Shown one piece after another: positions 33,363-42,721 of a stretch of 44,523 bases of DNA; within the stretch, counting starts at the first letter, position 1, and each line of letters opens with the position of its first letter. A program made the translations under genes and the position numbers. The notes under the pieces are model-generated. The model was not told where the DNA came from and ran no database searches. It saw only the letters and a program-made list of their open reading frames with translations. Location of the stretch: positions 1 through 44,523 of the forward strand of contig JAFUSU010000021.1 in the NCBI GenBank assembly GCA_017467515.1. The letters run 5' to 3'. The DNA is from Alphaproteobacteria bacterium (GTDB taxonomy: Bacteria > Pseudomonadota > Alphaproteobacteria > RF32 > CAG-239).

Positions 33363-34080
33363 TGAATAATTCACCTTGAGCTGCGTTATTTAAAGTATTA
33401 AGCGCTTCTTTTACAATACTCACAGAAACAGCTCGCTTTCTGGCTAAAGAAATATTATCAATTTCAGAAACGAGTTTGTTACAGTAATTAAAAGAGCGTT
33501 GCATATTATGGAGCATATAATTAATAATTTCAGGAGAGACCTTTAATTGTCTGTCTGCAAATAGTTTGAGGATAAGGGCAGAAAGCATTTCGTCATCAGG
33601 TTCGCCGATTTCTATTGAGGGAATGATATTTAAACGAGATTGCAAGTCCGGCAGGCTGAAATGCATACGAGCAGGGGCTTCTTCTGCCGTAAATAAGATA
33701 AAGCCGCCTTCATTGCGATATAAGTTATATAAGTGAAACATAGCTTCCTGATGAATGTTTTCATTTAAATTTTCAACTATCAAGCAACGATTTTGTTGAA
33801 ATAATTCGAAGGGCATTTCTAAGGTTAAATTTTCTGCTTGAATGTACGGAATTCTGTATGGATAGTGTGTCAGCAGGGATATTCTATCGGAAAAAATACG
33901 ACTTAAATGTGTTTTGCCACATCCGTTTGGTCCATACAAACAAACGGCAAAAAAAGGCCAATCAGGCCAAGTATCAACGATTTTGACAGCTTCGGCATTG
34001 CAACTCGATACCATAAAGTCTTCGCGCCCTAAATAAGGGTGCGGAGAAAAATTAAAGGCAATTTGTTCTGCGTCAGACAT
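33355..34080 (-). CDS. hdaA: HdaA, DnaA-like replication regulator
   Basis: Hda/HdaA works with the DNA-bound sliding clamp to stimulate ATP hydrolysis by DnaA and prevent over-initiation. From the ATG at 34080 it has 241 residues. The N-terminal QIAFNFSPHPYLGREDFMVS contains a clamp-binding-like QxxFxF segment. Walker A is GPNGCGKTHLSR near residue 52, and the Walker B region reads CLIVENL. The lid and C-terminal helices follow. Some key residues vary compared with DnaA, as is usual for Hda. It begins 10 bases after the cckA stop and its end overlaps eptA by 8 bases. Placement next to cckA puts two cell-cycle regulators on one transcript. Confidence 0.87.
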   Translation of the reverse strand: MSDAEQIAFNFSPHPYLGREDFMVSSCNAEAVKIVDTWPDWPFFAVCLYGPNGCGKTHLSRIFSDRISLLTHYPYRIPYIQAENLTLEMPFELFQQNRCLIVENLNENIHQEAMFHLYNLYRNEGGFILFTAEEAPARMHFSLPDLQSRLNIIPSIEIGEPDDEMLSALILKLFADRQLKVSPEIINYMLHNMQRSFNYCNKLVSEIDNISLARKRAVSVSIVKEALNTLNNAAQGELFND

Positions 34081-34090
34081 CAATTAAAAC

Positions 34091-36733
34091 CTATTGTTCA
34101 TTTAAGACATCAAAAACTTTTTTTGTTAAATCACCTAAACTGAACGGTTTTGCCATAAATGCAAATTTATTGGCATCAGGAAGTTCTTTACGGGCCAGTT
34201 CCTCTGAATAACCTGAAGCTAAAATAATTTTAATATCAGGAATTTGTTCATGAGCAATGCCGGCCAGTTCTGCTCCGCTCATTCCGGGCATAACCATATC
34301 CGTAATCAGCAAATTAAAGTTTTTATCTGTTTCCAACTTTTCTAAAGCATTTTCCGCTGAATTGCAACCAATAACATCGTATCCTTTTTTCTTTAAGGCT
34401 CTCAGGGCAAAAGTACGGACCGAATCCTCATCTTCAACAAATAAAATACGAACATTTGAGTCTGTGTTTGAATTTTCGGTATTGTGCCGATCTAAAGCGG
34501 ATACGTTTAAACCGAAAATCAGTTTTTGATTAACACCAACCGGAGAAGTTGTTCTTTCTTGAACGGTTAAAACGGGGGTTCCTGTTTTATCTGTGATAAT
34601 TTCTTTTGTTTCTGTTGATTCTTGCTGCTCCGGCTCTTTATCAAAACGAGGCAAATGAACGGAGAATGTTGTTCCTTTTCCGACAATGCTTTCCACTTTA
34701 ATAAAGCCTTCGGTTTGTCTGACAATACCGTAAACCATAGCCAGACCAAGTCCTGTTCCGGAACCGACAACATTTTGCTTGGTTGAGAAAAACGGTTCAA
34801 AAATACGATTAAGATTTTCTATCGGAATACCGCATCCGGTGTCGTGGACATCAATAACAACAAATTCCCCCGGAGCGATGGTATCCGCTCCAAATTGATA
34901 AGGCTGGGATAAATTTTCAATACGTGTTGTAATTGTTAATGTTCCTCGTCCGTTCATTGCATCTTTGGCATTAACCGCTAAATTTAAGAAAACCTGTGAA
35001 AATTGGACCGGATCTACTCTCACATAGCCAAGATCCGCACTATGGTTGAATTTAAGCGTAATTTGTTCACCTAAAACACGTTTTAAGAGTTGTGATAACT
35101 CAACAAAGTTTTCGGTGACATCTATGAGTTTTGGCTTAAGCGGTTGTTGTCTTGAAAAAGCCAAAAGTTGACGAACTAAAGCAGCTGCTCGGTTAGCGTT
35201 TTGTTTGATTTGCATTAAATCTGTGAAAGAGGGGTCTCCGACACCGTGCCTTTGTAACAATAAATCGCAAAAACCTATCATTGCCGTCAATAAATTGTTA
35301 AAGTCATGTGCAACACCACCGGCCATTTGTCCTAAAGCTTGCATTTTTTGGGCTTGTGCGTATTGTAATTCAAGTTTTTTATGTTGTGTCGCGTCAATAA
35401 GATAAAAAACGAAACCTTTTAATTCTTGTTGGTTTGTATGTAATGATTGCATCGGTTGCAGATAAAGAGAAGCAACTTTATCTGCGCCATCTACTTTAAA
35501 GCGTAATTCTTGGCTGAAGTTATGTTCCTGATCTTTTTGGAGTTCTTCAATTAAATGCATTAACAAAGAAATATCTTCCTGATTGATAAAGTCGGTAAGA
35601 TTGTGATGAATAAGATTATCCTTGGTCGCATTAAAATAGAGAGCAATATTGGCATTACAATCCAATATTTGTCCGTCTGTTCCGATAAATCCGATACCGA
35701 CAGGGGCATTATCAAACAGCCAATTAATTTCATCAAGCGACTTATCTAAATGTTGTTTTAAATCCGTATCGTTGGGGATATTATTTAAGGCAACACAATG
35801 AAATTTGATGTCTTTGTCATCGCGAAAACTCTCCTGAGTGACAAAAAATTCACATTTTTCATTATTTGAATTTGAGAAATAGATGTTGCCGCTCCAATGA
35901 GATTGCAGAGGAGGTGGGGAACTGTGATGAGCAATAATGTCTTTTAAGTTATGACTGACTAAGTCCTCACGATTTAAGCCCAGCAGGTTGGCAAAAGTAT
36001 GGTTGCAATATTCGATATAATAGTCACTGCGGCAAGTAAAAAGACCAACGGGCAGGTAATCTAAAAAATCGTGCAGGGATTTACGTTCATCTTGGAAAAT
36101 TTGTTCCATATTGTGACGCGCGGAAATATCTTTTAAGCGCCACAGAATATAACAATATTTTTTTATGGCTTTTATTGAAAAACGTCCCGTAAAAATATCT
36201 GTTTTTTTGAGATAGATAGGGCGAATACTAACCTCAAAATAGCTTTCAGGGGTGAAAACGGTATTGTCCTCATGATGTATATTTAAATTTAAAGTAACGG
36301 TATCACTTGTTAAATTTAATAAAGCAGATTTTAGGCGAGAAAAAGCCATCTGATTGTTGGTATTATTTGTTAAATGCTGCTCTAAAAAACTGACGATTGG
36401 GGCATCTCTAAAAAAATCGGCGGCTAGATCATTCTGCAAAACAGGTTCCAATTTTGCGTTGTCGATTCGTAAAATTTCAAAATCATTTTTCATCAATTCA
36501 TTGGCAAACCCGCCGTAACTGATTGCTTTTTCTGCAGCATTAATCGTTTTAAAAGTTAAAATAAAACAAATAACCGTCAGTAAAATAAAGCATAAAACAG
36601 ACAGCAAGCGGTAATCCGGATAAAGTAAAAAAGATATTAACGCTATTGTGAGTGCAATAAGCGAATAAGATAAGGTGATAAGTCTTCTTTGGAGTAACTT
36701 ATCAGGTCTGGGGGTTCTTGAGTTGCATAACAT
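34091..36733 (-). CDS. cckA: Cell-cycle hybrid histidine kinase CckA
   Basis: CckA is the membrane hybrid kinase that controls the master regulator CtrA through ChpT in alphaproteobacteria. The 880 residues start with two membrane segments (about 20-40 and 42-63), then a PAS-rich region (a PAS near 215-320 and another near 325-450). The kinase follows with the phospho-acceptor His in [18 protein letters not shown] near residue 476, then the ATP-binding motifs [17 protein letters not shown] and [13 protein letters not shown]. The C-terminal receiver has its Asp in [10 protein letters not shown] near residue 811. The GVAHDFNN box and attached receiver are diagnostic. The ATG at 36733 overlaps flhB by 32 bases; no later start gives both membrane segments. 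Confidence 0.94.
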   Translation of the reverse strand: MLCNSRTPRPDKLLQRRLITLSYSLIALTIALISFLLYPDYRLLSVLCFILLTVICFILTFKTINAAEKAISYGGFANELMKNDFEILRIDNAKLEPVLQNDLAADFFRDAPIVSFLEQHLTNNTNNQMAFSRLKSALLNLTSDTVTLNLNIHHEDNTVFTPESYFEVSIRPIYLKKTDIFTGRFSIKAIKKYCYILWRLKDISARHNMEQIFQDERKSLHDFLDYLPVGLFTCRSDYYIEYCNHTFANLLGLNREDLVSHNLKDIIAHHSSPPPLQSHWSGNIYFSNSNNEKCEFFVTQESFRDDKDIKFHCVALNNIPNDTDLKQHLDKSLDEINWLFDNAPVGIGFIGTDGQILDCNANIALYFNATKDNLIHHNLTDFINQEDISLLMHLIEELQKDQEHNFSQELRFKVDGADKVASLYLQPMQSLHTNQQELKGFVFYLIDATQHKKLELQYAQAQKMQALGQMAGGVAHDFNNLLTAMIGFCDLLLQRHGVGDPSFTDLMQIKQNANRAAALVRQLLAFSRQQPLKPKLIDVTENFVELSQLLKRVLGEQITLKFNHSADLGYVRVDPVQFSQVFLNLAVNAKDAMNGRGTLTITTRIENLSQPYQFGADTIAPGEFVVIDVHDTGCGIPIENLNRIFEPFFSTKQNVVGSGTGLGLAMVYGIVRQTEGFIKVESIVGKGTTFSVHLPRFDKEPEQQESTETKEIITDKTGTPVLTVQERTTSPVGVNQKLIFGLNVSALDRHNTENSNTDSNVRILFVEDEDSVRTFALRALKKKGYDVIGCNSAENALEKLETDKNFNLLITDMVMPGMSGAELAGIAHEQIPDIKIILASGYSEELARKELPDANKFAFMAKPFSLGDLTKKVFDVLNEQ

Positions 36734-37778
36734 ATCCAATTACCTCGGCTACGGCTTTAAAGTGTTCAGTAGGAATTGGTTCATCAATATCAACACTGGC
36801 ATACAAGGCTCGTGCGAGCGGAGGGTTTTCGACAATAGGAATTTCATCCTCCCTTGCAATTTCTTTTATCTTTTGTGCCATATAGTCAACCCCTTTTGCA
36901 ACAACAACCGGAACTTCCATTGTTTCCATTTTATACTCTAAAGCGACGGCAAAGTGAGTCGGGTTGACAATAACGACATCGGCTTTGTGAACATTATCCA
37001 TCATACGATGGCGTGCACGTTCCATTCGAACCTGTCTGATTTTTGATTTGACGAGCGGATCTCCTTCTGTTTGTTTGTATTCGTCTTTAACTTCCTGTTT
37101 GGTCATTCTTAATTTCTTTAAATGACTATACTTCTGATAAGCAAAATCGGCAAGAGCAATAATTAATGTCGCACAGACAACTGTGAATATCAGCAACACA
37201 ATTATTTTATGAGTCAGTCCTAAAATCCCGCCGATTGACATATCCGGCATTAAATTGGCATCAGGTAAATAAGGCCTGATAACCAAAAGCCCGATGAATC
37301 CGATAACGGTGATTTTAACAATTCCTTTTAAACTGTCGAAAATTTTTTGCATGGTAATGAATTTTTTTAGGCCGGTAAATATGTTAAGTTTATCCCAATT
37401 CGGCTCCAGTTTTTTGGGGGCAAAAATAAAACCGGTTTGTCCGATGCTTGCAAAAATGCCTAAAATCATCAGAAGAAGAAAAGGAACCGCCATAATCTTA
37501 AAAAAAGAAATCGTTATGTTTTTGAAAAGAAATCGAAGATGTTTTTCATCCGTCGGAACCGAATCTACATCTGTAATCAGATAGGAAAAATCTGTCAGAT
37601 ACCATTTGCCCATAATCGGAAAAAGAAGCCAAACCACGAATAACATACCCAATAACATAATAAAACTTTTAGCGTCTTGAGAAAGCGCAACATTACCTTC
37701 TTCTTTGGCCTTTTGTTTTTTATGTTCGGAGGCTTCTTCTGTTTTTGAGGATTCATCTTCTTCTTCAGGGGCTGTCAT
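36702..37778 (-). CDS. flhB: Flagellar export switch protein FlhB
   Basis: FlhB sits in the flagellar type III export gate and controls the switch from hook to filament export. The 358 residues have an N-terminal charged part, four membrane segments (about 35-55, 90-112, 146-165, 187-209) and a cytoplasmic domain with the self-cleavage site NPTHFAVALEY. The N-terminal motif EEASEHKKQKAKEEGNVALS is typical. GAGGATACATT precedes the ATG, 10 bases after the fliR stop. The last 32 bases overlap cckA. Confidence 0.95.
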   Translation of the reverse strand: MTAPEEEDESSKTEEASEHKKQKAKEEGNVALSQDAKSFIMLLGMLFVVWLLFPIMGKWYLTDFSYLITDVDSVPTDEKHLRFLFKNITISFFKIMAVPFLLLMILGIFASIGQTGFIFAPKKLEPNWDKLNIFTGLKKFITMQKIFDSLKGIVKITVIGFIGLLVIRPYLPDANLMPDMSIGGILGLTHKIIVLLIFTVVCATLIIALADFAYQKYSHLKKLRMTKQEVKDEYKQTEGDPLVKSKIRQVRMERARHRMMDNVHKADVVIVNPTHFAVALEYKMETMEVPVVVAKGVDYMAQKIKEIAREDEIPIVENPPLARALYASVDIDEPIPTEHFKAVAEVIGYVMQLKNPQT

Positions 37779-37788
37779 AATGTATCCT

Positions 37789-38544
37789 CTATCTGATTAA
37801 TTGCGTTAGATGAGATTCATAATAGTGGCAGAACCACATAATCATTACCGGACACGTCATTAAAAGTAGTCCTAATCCTAAGTATATTTGTAAAGGTAAT
37901 GATAAAAAGAAAATATTTAATTGCGGCATCAGACGTGAGAGTAGCCCCATACCGGTATAAAAAATCAATATGAAAGCAACAAAAGGAGCCCCGATTTTAA
38001 ATCCCAAAATAAAAGAATCGTTCATAACTGTACTGAGATATTTTGCCATATCATCAGTCGGTAAGTTGCTGCCTGCCGGCCAAATTGAGTAGCTGTCAAT
38101 GACAGCATCCAACATTAAATGGTGTAAATCTGTTATAAAAATGACCGTGATTGCCAAAAGACTTAAAAATGTTTCACTGATAATAGATTGGTTTTGTGTT
38201 GTCGGGTCAAATATTTGAGCATTTGCAAAACCGGAGGCTTGTCCGACAAAGTTACCGCATATATTAATTGCAAAATAGAGTAATTGCATAATAATCCCTA
38301 AAAATAAGCCGTAACATATTTCTGCGAGAAACATTCTTATATTTTCCGTAAAATTATTTGCCGGTTGGGGAATATATTCATTTAAAAAAGGAATAAGAAT
38401 GATAGAAATGATTAAAGCAAAAGACAATCTTAATCTGATGTTGACGTAGGAACTGCTATATCCCGGCATCATCATTAAGGCTGAACCTATTCTTAAAAAA
38501 ATGAAGGAAAACTTATATATTTCCGTAAGCAATAATTCTTCCAT
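37789..38544 (-). CDS. fliR: Flagellar export gate protein FliR
   Basis: FliR forms the export gate core with FliP and FliQ. The 251 residues have about six membrane segments. Motifs include RIGSALMMMPGYSSSYVNIRLRL near the N-terminus (quoted as RIGSALMMMPG), AEICYGLFLGIIMQ and FVGQASGFANAQIFDPTTQNQ near residue 115. It begins 2 bases after the fliQ stop, so translation is likely coupled. An alternative FliR-like type III secretion component is unlikely because of the flagellar neighbours. Confidence 0.94.
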   Translation of the reverse strand: MEELLLTEIYKFSFIFLRIGSALMMMPGYSSSYVNIRLRLSFALIISIILIPFLNEYIPQPANNFTENIRMFLAEICYGLFLGIIMQLLYFAINICGNFVGQASGFANAQIFDPTTQNQSIISETFLSLLAITVIFITDLHHLMLDAVIDSYSIWPAGSNLPTDDMAKYLSTVMNDSFILGFKIGAPFVAFILIFYTGMGLLSRLMPQLNIFFLSLPLQIYLGLGLLLMTCPVMIMWFCHYYESHLTQLIR

Positions 38545-38546
38545 AG

Positions 38547-38813
38547 TTAACCGCCGCTTACTATCTTATCAAACAGAGTTGAGCTTAACCCTTTCATTTG
38601 GTTGAGCATATACGGAAATAGAAGAATTAACGTGAGGAATACACATAAAATTTTAGGAACAAAAGCCAGAGTCATTTCTTGAATTTGTGTTAATGCCTGA
38701 AAAATACCGATAAATAAGCCTATGAACAAAGCAACCAATAAAACGGGGGTTACAACTTTAAGCAAGGTAAAAACAGCTTCTCTAGAAATATCTAAAACTT
38801 CAACTTCGTTCAT
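38547..38813 (-). CDS. fliQ: Flagellar export gate protein FliQ
   Basis: Small gate subunit of 88 residues with two membrane segments (about 15-37 and 50-71). The conserved LFIGIFQALTQIQEMTLAFVPK spans the turn (core GIFQALTQIQE). AGGATAAAAA precedes the ATG. It lies 8 bases after the gene at 38822-39919 and 2 bases before fliR. No fliP is in the window. Confidence 0.94.
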   Translation of the reverse strand: MNEVEVLDISREAVFTLLKVVTPVLLVALFIGLFIGIFQALTQIQEMTLAFVPKILCVFLTLILLFPYMLNQMKGLSSTLFDKIVSGG

Positions 38814-38821
38814 TTTTTATC

Positions 38822-39919
38822 CTATTCCAAAGGTTTATTGCGCTCAAAATAGATATGATTTTCCAAACCGGTTAAAAAGACACCGTCATAATCACTGTCA
38901 ACAATACTTTTGTAATATTTCGCAACAATCTGACGCCATTCCGGTCGCCAATATTCAGCGATATAGGCATCGTTTGTAACCAATGATTTTGCTGCTAACC
39001 AATCCGGTTTGTGCTTTGTCCAACGTTTGTTCCATAAATAATCGGTATCTGCCAATTCACTGACATTATACATTGCCAGAATCAGGCGTCTTGCTCCGTT
39101 TTTCTTGTATTTCATAGCATTGACATCTTCTTTGCTGAAAGGAATGGTATTTTGAAAAACAGGTTTGATAATAACAATATCATAATTTGAATTGCGTATG
39201 TCATCTATCATTTTATAAGGATCAATAAAATCCTCGTCATTAATCAAAAAACTAACGTTCTTTGCCCCTTTGATTTTGTGAATGTTTTCGGCATTTTCAT
39301 TAATGATGAGCTGATGATAAATGTTCTTAAAGGCTTTACTTCTGTATAAAAACGGATAAATAGCTCTTTTATCTAAAAAAGAGGCTTCAATTGCCTTATC
39401 AAGCTTATTATCGTTCGGACATTCTTCAATAGAAATAACGGGAATCTCTAAATCTGTAATTAAAGAATCTAAAGGCGTTCCGGCACAATAATGATTATTA
39501 ACGACAATGCCGTCAATTTGACTGATATAACGATCAACAATAGCCGGAGATTCTTCATCAGTTTCCGGAATATCAAAGCTTAAGAAAGAAATATCATCAA
39601 CATAGCCCTGTTTCTTGCGAATTTGATTATAGCCGCTGAGGTGGTATTCCCATAAACTTTTATCCAGTAAATATTGTCCCTCGTGTACTAAAACTTGAAA
39701 ATCGTGATTTCGGCTTTTTCCGTAAAGCGCCAAAGTTGAAACCAGATTTCTCATATCTTTGCGATAGTTCATAATATGTCGGGGCGGAACATCAATCCGT
39801 TCAGACAGAAGTTCGCTGTCTGTATGAGAGTATCCGTATAAACCGGCATAAGCGCTTGCTGAAAGAACAAGCGCTGTAAACGTTATTATAAGTACTGTAT
39901 ATCGTCTAGGTAATAACAT
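38822..39919 (-). CDS. Exported GH114/TM1410-like protein
   Basis: The 365 residues begin with a signal peptide (hydrophobic 8-22, cut near AYA). The rest looks like a TM1410/MJ1477-type TIM barrel, the family of glycoside hydrolase GH114 and the hydrolase part of PelA. Matching elements in order: LYGKSRNHDFQVLV, ISQIDGIVVNN, NYDIVIIKPVFQNTIPFSKED (the strand and loop before FTxEE), RRLILAMYNVSELADTDYLW, KPDWLAAKSL, AYIAEYWRPEWRQIVAKYY and YDGVFLTGLENHIYFE. The acidic residue usual in the last strand (DGVxLD) is Thr here, and IID is IIK, so activity as a hydrolase is doubtful. The start overlaps pgm by 14 bases and the stop lies 8 bases before fliQ. The assignment was made by pattern and is moderate. 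Confidence 0.6.
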   Translation of the reverse strand: MLLPRRYTVLIITFTALVLSASAYAGLYGYSHTDSELLSERIDVPPRHIMNYRKDMRNLVSTLALYGKSRNHDFQVLVHEGQYLLDKSLWEYHLSGYNQIRKKQGYVDDISFLSFDIPETDEESPAIVDRYISQIDGIVVNNHYCAGTPLDSLITDLEIPVISIEECPNDNKLDKAIEASFLDKRAIYPFLYRSKAFKNIYHQLIINENAENIHKIKGAKNVSFLINDEDFIDPYKMIDDIRNSNYDIVIIKPVFQNTIPFSKEDVNAMKYKKNGARRLILAMYNVSELADTDYLWNKRWTKHKPDWLAAKSLVTNDAYIAEYWRPEWRQIVAKYYKSIVDSDYDGVFLTGLENHIYFERNKPLE

Positions 39920-41525
39920 CGGCTTTTTGTTTTCCCGTGCGAGAAGGTACTTCAGCTATTTCCATAGCAATAGCCAAAATATCTTTCAACATCTCTAATG
40001 GTTCTTCATTAAGTTTCTTGGTTTCGTATTTTTCAAGATAAACACGGAGTGTTGCTCCGCTTGATCCCGTTCCGGATAAGCGATAAACAATTCTCGATCC
40101 GTCACTGAATTTAATAATTAAACCGTTTTTCGTTTCTGAATTATCAACAGGGTCGTGATAAACGAAAGGTGCTGCTTCGGAAATATGATATATCCCGTAA
40201 TCTTTACCGTTTAATGACGGTAATTTTGCTTCTAAATCAGCCATTAATTGATCGGCCACATCTGTTGAAATTCCTTCAAAATCAAAGCGCATATAATAGC
40301 TTCTTCCGTATTTTTGCCAATGCTCGCGTGTGATTTGTTCGACGGACTTTCCTGTAACCGCAATAATGTTTAACCAGAATAAAATAGCCCAAATGCCGTC
40401 TTTTTCACGAATGTGAGCAGAGCCTGTTCCGAAACTTTCTTCTCCGCAAAATGTAATTCGCTTGGAATCCATTAAATTAACGAAATATTTCCAACCGGTC
40501 GGAACTTCGTAGTACCCGATATTGTGCGCTTTTGCAACACGTCCGACAGCCGTTGAAGTAGCTGCAGATTTTGCGACACCGAATATACCTGCTTTATATG
40601 CCGGAATTAGATCAAAATTATCGGTTAAAATGGCTAAGCTGTCACTGGGGGTTACGAAAAATTTATGCCCCAAAATCATATTCCGGTCGCCGTCACCGTC
40701 GTTAGCGCCACCAAAGTCCGGTGATTTGTCAGAGTACATCAAATTAACGAGCTCTTTTGCATAAATTAAGTTAGGATCCGGATGTAAACCTCCAAAATCC
40801 GGTAACGGAACTGCATTAACAACAGAGCCTTTGGAGGCTCCGAGAATTTCTTCAAAAATGCGTTTGGCATACGGTCCCGTAACGGCATTCATCGCATCAA
40901 AACACATTGTAAATCCGTTGGCAAAAAGCTTTTTAATGGCGGAAAAGTCGAAAATACGCTCCATCATTTCAACGTAATCTTCAACCGGATCAATAATTTC
41001 AATTTCCATACCGCAAACTGTTTGTTTTCCTAGTTTTGACAAGTCAATATCAGGAACATCGCAGATTTTAAATTCAGAAATAGCTAAGGTCCTCTTATAA
41101 ATAGCATCGCTGGTTGAACTTGGACATTGACCGCCGCTTTGATTGGCGTATTTAATGCCGAAATCGCCATTTTCACCACCCGGATTATGTGAAGCGGACA
41201 GTACAAAACCGCCATCTAATTTATTTTTCAGAATGATATTTGATGAAGCCGGTGTCGATAAAAAACCGTTTTGACCGATAACTAATTTGGAAATACCGTT
41301 TGCAGCAGCCATTTTAATGATTTTTTGAATGGCTATATCATTATAAAAACGACCGTCACCGCCTAAAACATAAGTTTTTCCTTTTAAGTCGCCGATAACA
41401 TCAAAAATAGACTGAACGAAATTTTCAATATAATGTTTTTGCATAACGACTTTAGATTTTTTTCTTAATCCCGCTGTGCCCATTTTTTGGTCAGTATAGG
41501 GTGTTGTTTTAATGGTTTGAATCAT
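39906..41525 (-). CDS. pgm: Phosphoglucomutase (alpha-D-glucose specific)
   Basis: Converts glucose 1-phosphate and glucose 6-phosphate, supplying precursors for surface polysaccharides and glycogen. The 539 residues carry the phosphoserine loop SASHNPGG near residue 112, the metal loop NDGDGDRNMILG near 278, and the sugar-binding GEESFGTGSAHIREKDG near 360. The N-terminal GTAGLRKKSKV and the C-terminal YRLSGTGSSGATLRVYLE (phosphate-binding) complete the four-domain pattern of PGM1-like enzymes. AAAGGATAAGA precedes the ATG. It heads the long run of overlapping genes that includes fliQRflhB and cckA. Confidence 0.95.
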   Translation of the reverse strand: MIQTIKTTPYTDQKMGTAGLRKKSKVVMQKHYIENFVQSIFDVIGDLKGKTYVLGGDGRFYNDIAIQKIIKMAAANGISKLVIGQNGFLSTPASSNIILKNKLDGGFVLSASHNPGGENGDFGIKYANQSGGQCPSSTSDAIYKRTLAISEFKICDVPDIDLSKLGKQTVCGMEIEIIDPVEDYVEMMERIFDFSAIKKLFANGFTMCFDAMNAVTGPYAKRIFEEILGASKGSVVNAVPLPDFGGLHPDPNLIYAKELVNLMYSDKSPDFGGANDGDGDRNMILGHKFFVTPSDSLAILTDNFDLIPAYKAGIFGVAKSAATSTAVGRVAKAHNIGYYEVPTGWKYFVNLMDSKRITFCGEESFGTGSAHIREKDGIWAILFWLNIIAVTGKSVEQITREHWQKYGRSYYMRFDFEGISTDVADQLMADLEAKLPSLNGKDYGIYHISEAAPFVYHDPVDNSETKNGLIIKFSDGSRIVYRLSGTGSSGATLRVYLEKYETKKLNEEPLEMLKDILAIAMEIAEVPSRTGKQKADVIT

Positions 41526-41664
41526 TTCTTATCCTTTATCATTATGTTGCAGAATATCATCAGTTTACAATTTTCTGTGTGAAAGACAAATCTTATTTGT
41601 GATTTTTACAATACTTTTATTTATGTCTTTTTTTGTGATTATGTATGTAAAAATGAGGCAAATT

Positions 41665-41913
41665 TTATTTTTTTCTGAAAAAGGTCAAATAACAGGCGTA
41701 TATGCCGAGCAATAAGGATGCGCTGAACACTAAATAGGTCGTTAAAGGCGAGTCGGTGAGCAGGCTTATGGCAAAGCCGTAAAATGTGAACCCCCACAAT
41801 AATCTTATTGATTGAGGCGAAGAAAGGTTTGTTTCCTTAAAACGACTTGTGAAAACTTGGTACAAAACATAGCCGCAGCCGATCAAAAACATTAATAAGC
41901 ATAATTCCGGCAT
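41665..41913 (-). CDS. Small membrane protein, 82 residues
   Basis: Not recognised. It has about three hydrophobic segments (residues 2-20, 36-52 and 55-78) and a basic end (FFRKK). AGGAAAAAA precedes the ATG, and it starts 7 bases after the mipZ stop, so it belongs to the dac-mipZ transcript. It may be an accessory membrane factor; nothing shows its role. Confidence 0.75.
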   Translation of the reverse strand: MPELCLLMFLIGCGYVLYQVFTSRFKETNLSSPQSIRLLWGFTFYGFAISLLTDSPLTTYLVFSASLLLGIYACYLTFFRKK

Positions 41914-41920
41914 TTTTTTC

Positions 41921-42718
41921 CTATTCGGGGCAGATAAACTCAGCTAAAGCTTTAATTTCCTGCTTTGCTGCTATATGGGATAATGTCATACGGCGCTTGA
42001 GACTGTCTTGATTCATATCTAATACGGTCAGCCCTTCTAAAAACAGCTCTTTATAGATTACCCTGTCTTTGAAACCGTCATTAACTCTGAAACCATACAA
42101 TTTAGAAAGTTGGTTTAAATACTCAAATACAATATTTTTATTCTTGGATTTCGTTGAGCTGATTTTATTGCCGACGACAATCCAATTTAAGTAATTTTTA
42201 CCTCTGGCGGCAAGTTGTTTTTTTACATCCCAGATATAATTAGCATAGACACCCGGTCTGCCGATTTTTCCCGTTTCAAAATTAATTTCGGAAATGGAAT
42301 TTAAATCAATAAGACTGTCCCCGATTGGGGTAATGAGGGTGTCTGCAAATTTGTGGCCCAACTCAAACAGATAATTTTTATTCCCCGGTGTGTCAATAAC
42401 GATTGCATCATAAAGCGGCAGTAAAGACTTTATTTGCATTTCAACACATGCGGAATGTTCGGCAATATGGCTATAATCTTCTGTCGGGGCAAATTTGAAA
42501 TGCTCAGGCATAGGCAACTTAATATTATTTTTTAAACAAAATAACTTTCTGTTGTTTAAATAACGTGATAATGTCCCCTGACGCCCGTCTAAATCTATTG
42601 TTGCAACCTTGAAACCTTCTTGTAAAAGTTTGATTGCCAAATGCAAAGAAATTGTTGATTTTCCGGTTCCGCCTTTTTCGTTACTGATAACAATAGTGTG
42701 CGCTGTTTTATCTGTCAT
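41921..42718 (-). CDS. mipZ: MipZ, division-site positioning ATPase
   Basis: MipZ is a ParA-like ATPase that binds ParB near the origin and blocks FtsZ ring assembly away from midcell in alphaproteobacteria. The 265 residues begin VISNEKGGTGKST, with the deviant Walker A (KGGTGKST). IDLDGRQGTLSRYLNNRK is the MipZ-specific segment, IVIDTPG is Walker B, and YANYIWDVKKQLAARG with NWIVVGNKISS follow as in the family. The IDLD-x-RQ-x-xxxRYL signature separates it from ParA and other MinD-like proteins. It lies 3 bases after the carboxypeptidase gene, a link between peptidoglycan processing and division. Confidence 0.9.
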   Translation of the reverse strand: MTDKTAHTIVISNEKGGTGKSTISLHLAIKLLQEGFKVATIDLDGRQGTLSRYLNNRKLFCLKNNIKLPMPEHFKFAPTEDYSHIAEHSACVEMQIKSLLPLYDAIVIDTPGNKNYLFELGHKFADTLITPIGDSLIDLNSISEINFETGKIGRPGVYANYIWDVKKQLAARGKNYLNWIVVGNKISSTKSKNKNIVFEYLNQLSKLYGFRVNDGFKDRVIYKELFLEGLTVLDMNQDSLKRRMTLSHIAAKQEIKALAEFICPE

Positions 42719-42721
42719 AAA

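Noticed and set aside
41541..41570. TTGTAA-18-CATAAT as a pgm promoter
   Set aside because: The predicted transcript start would fall inside the ribosome-binding site.
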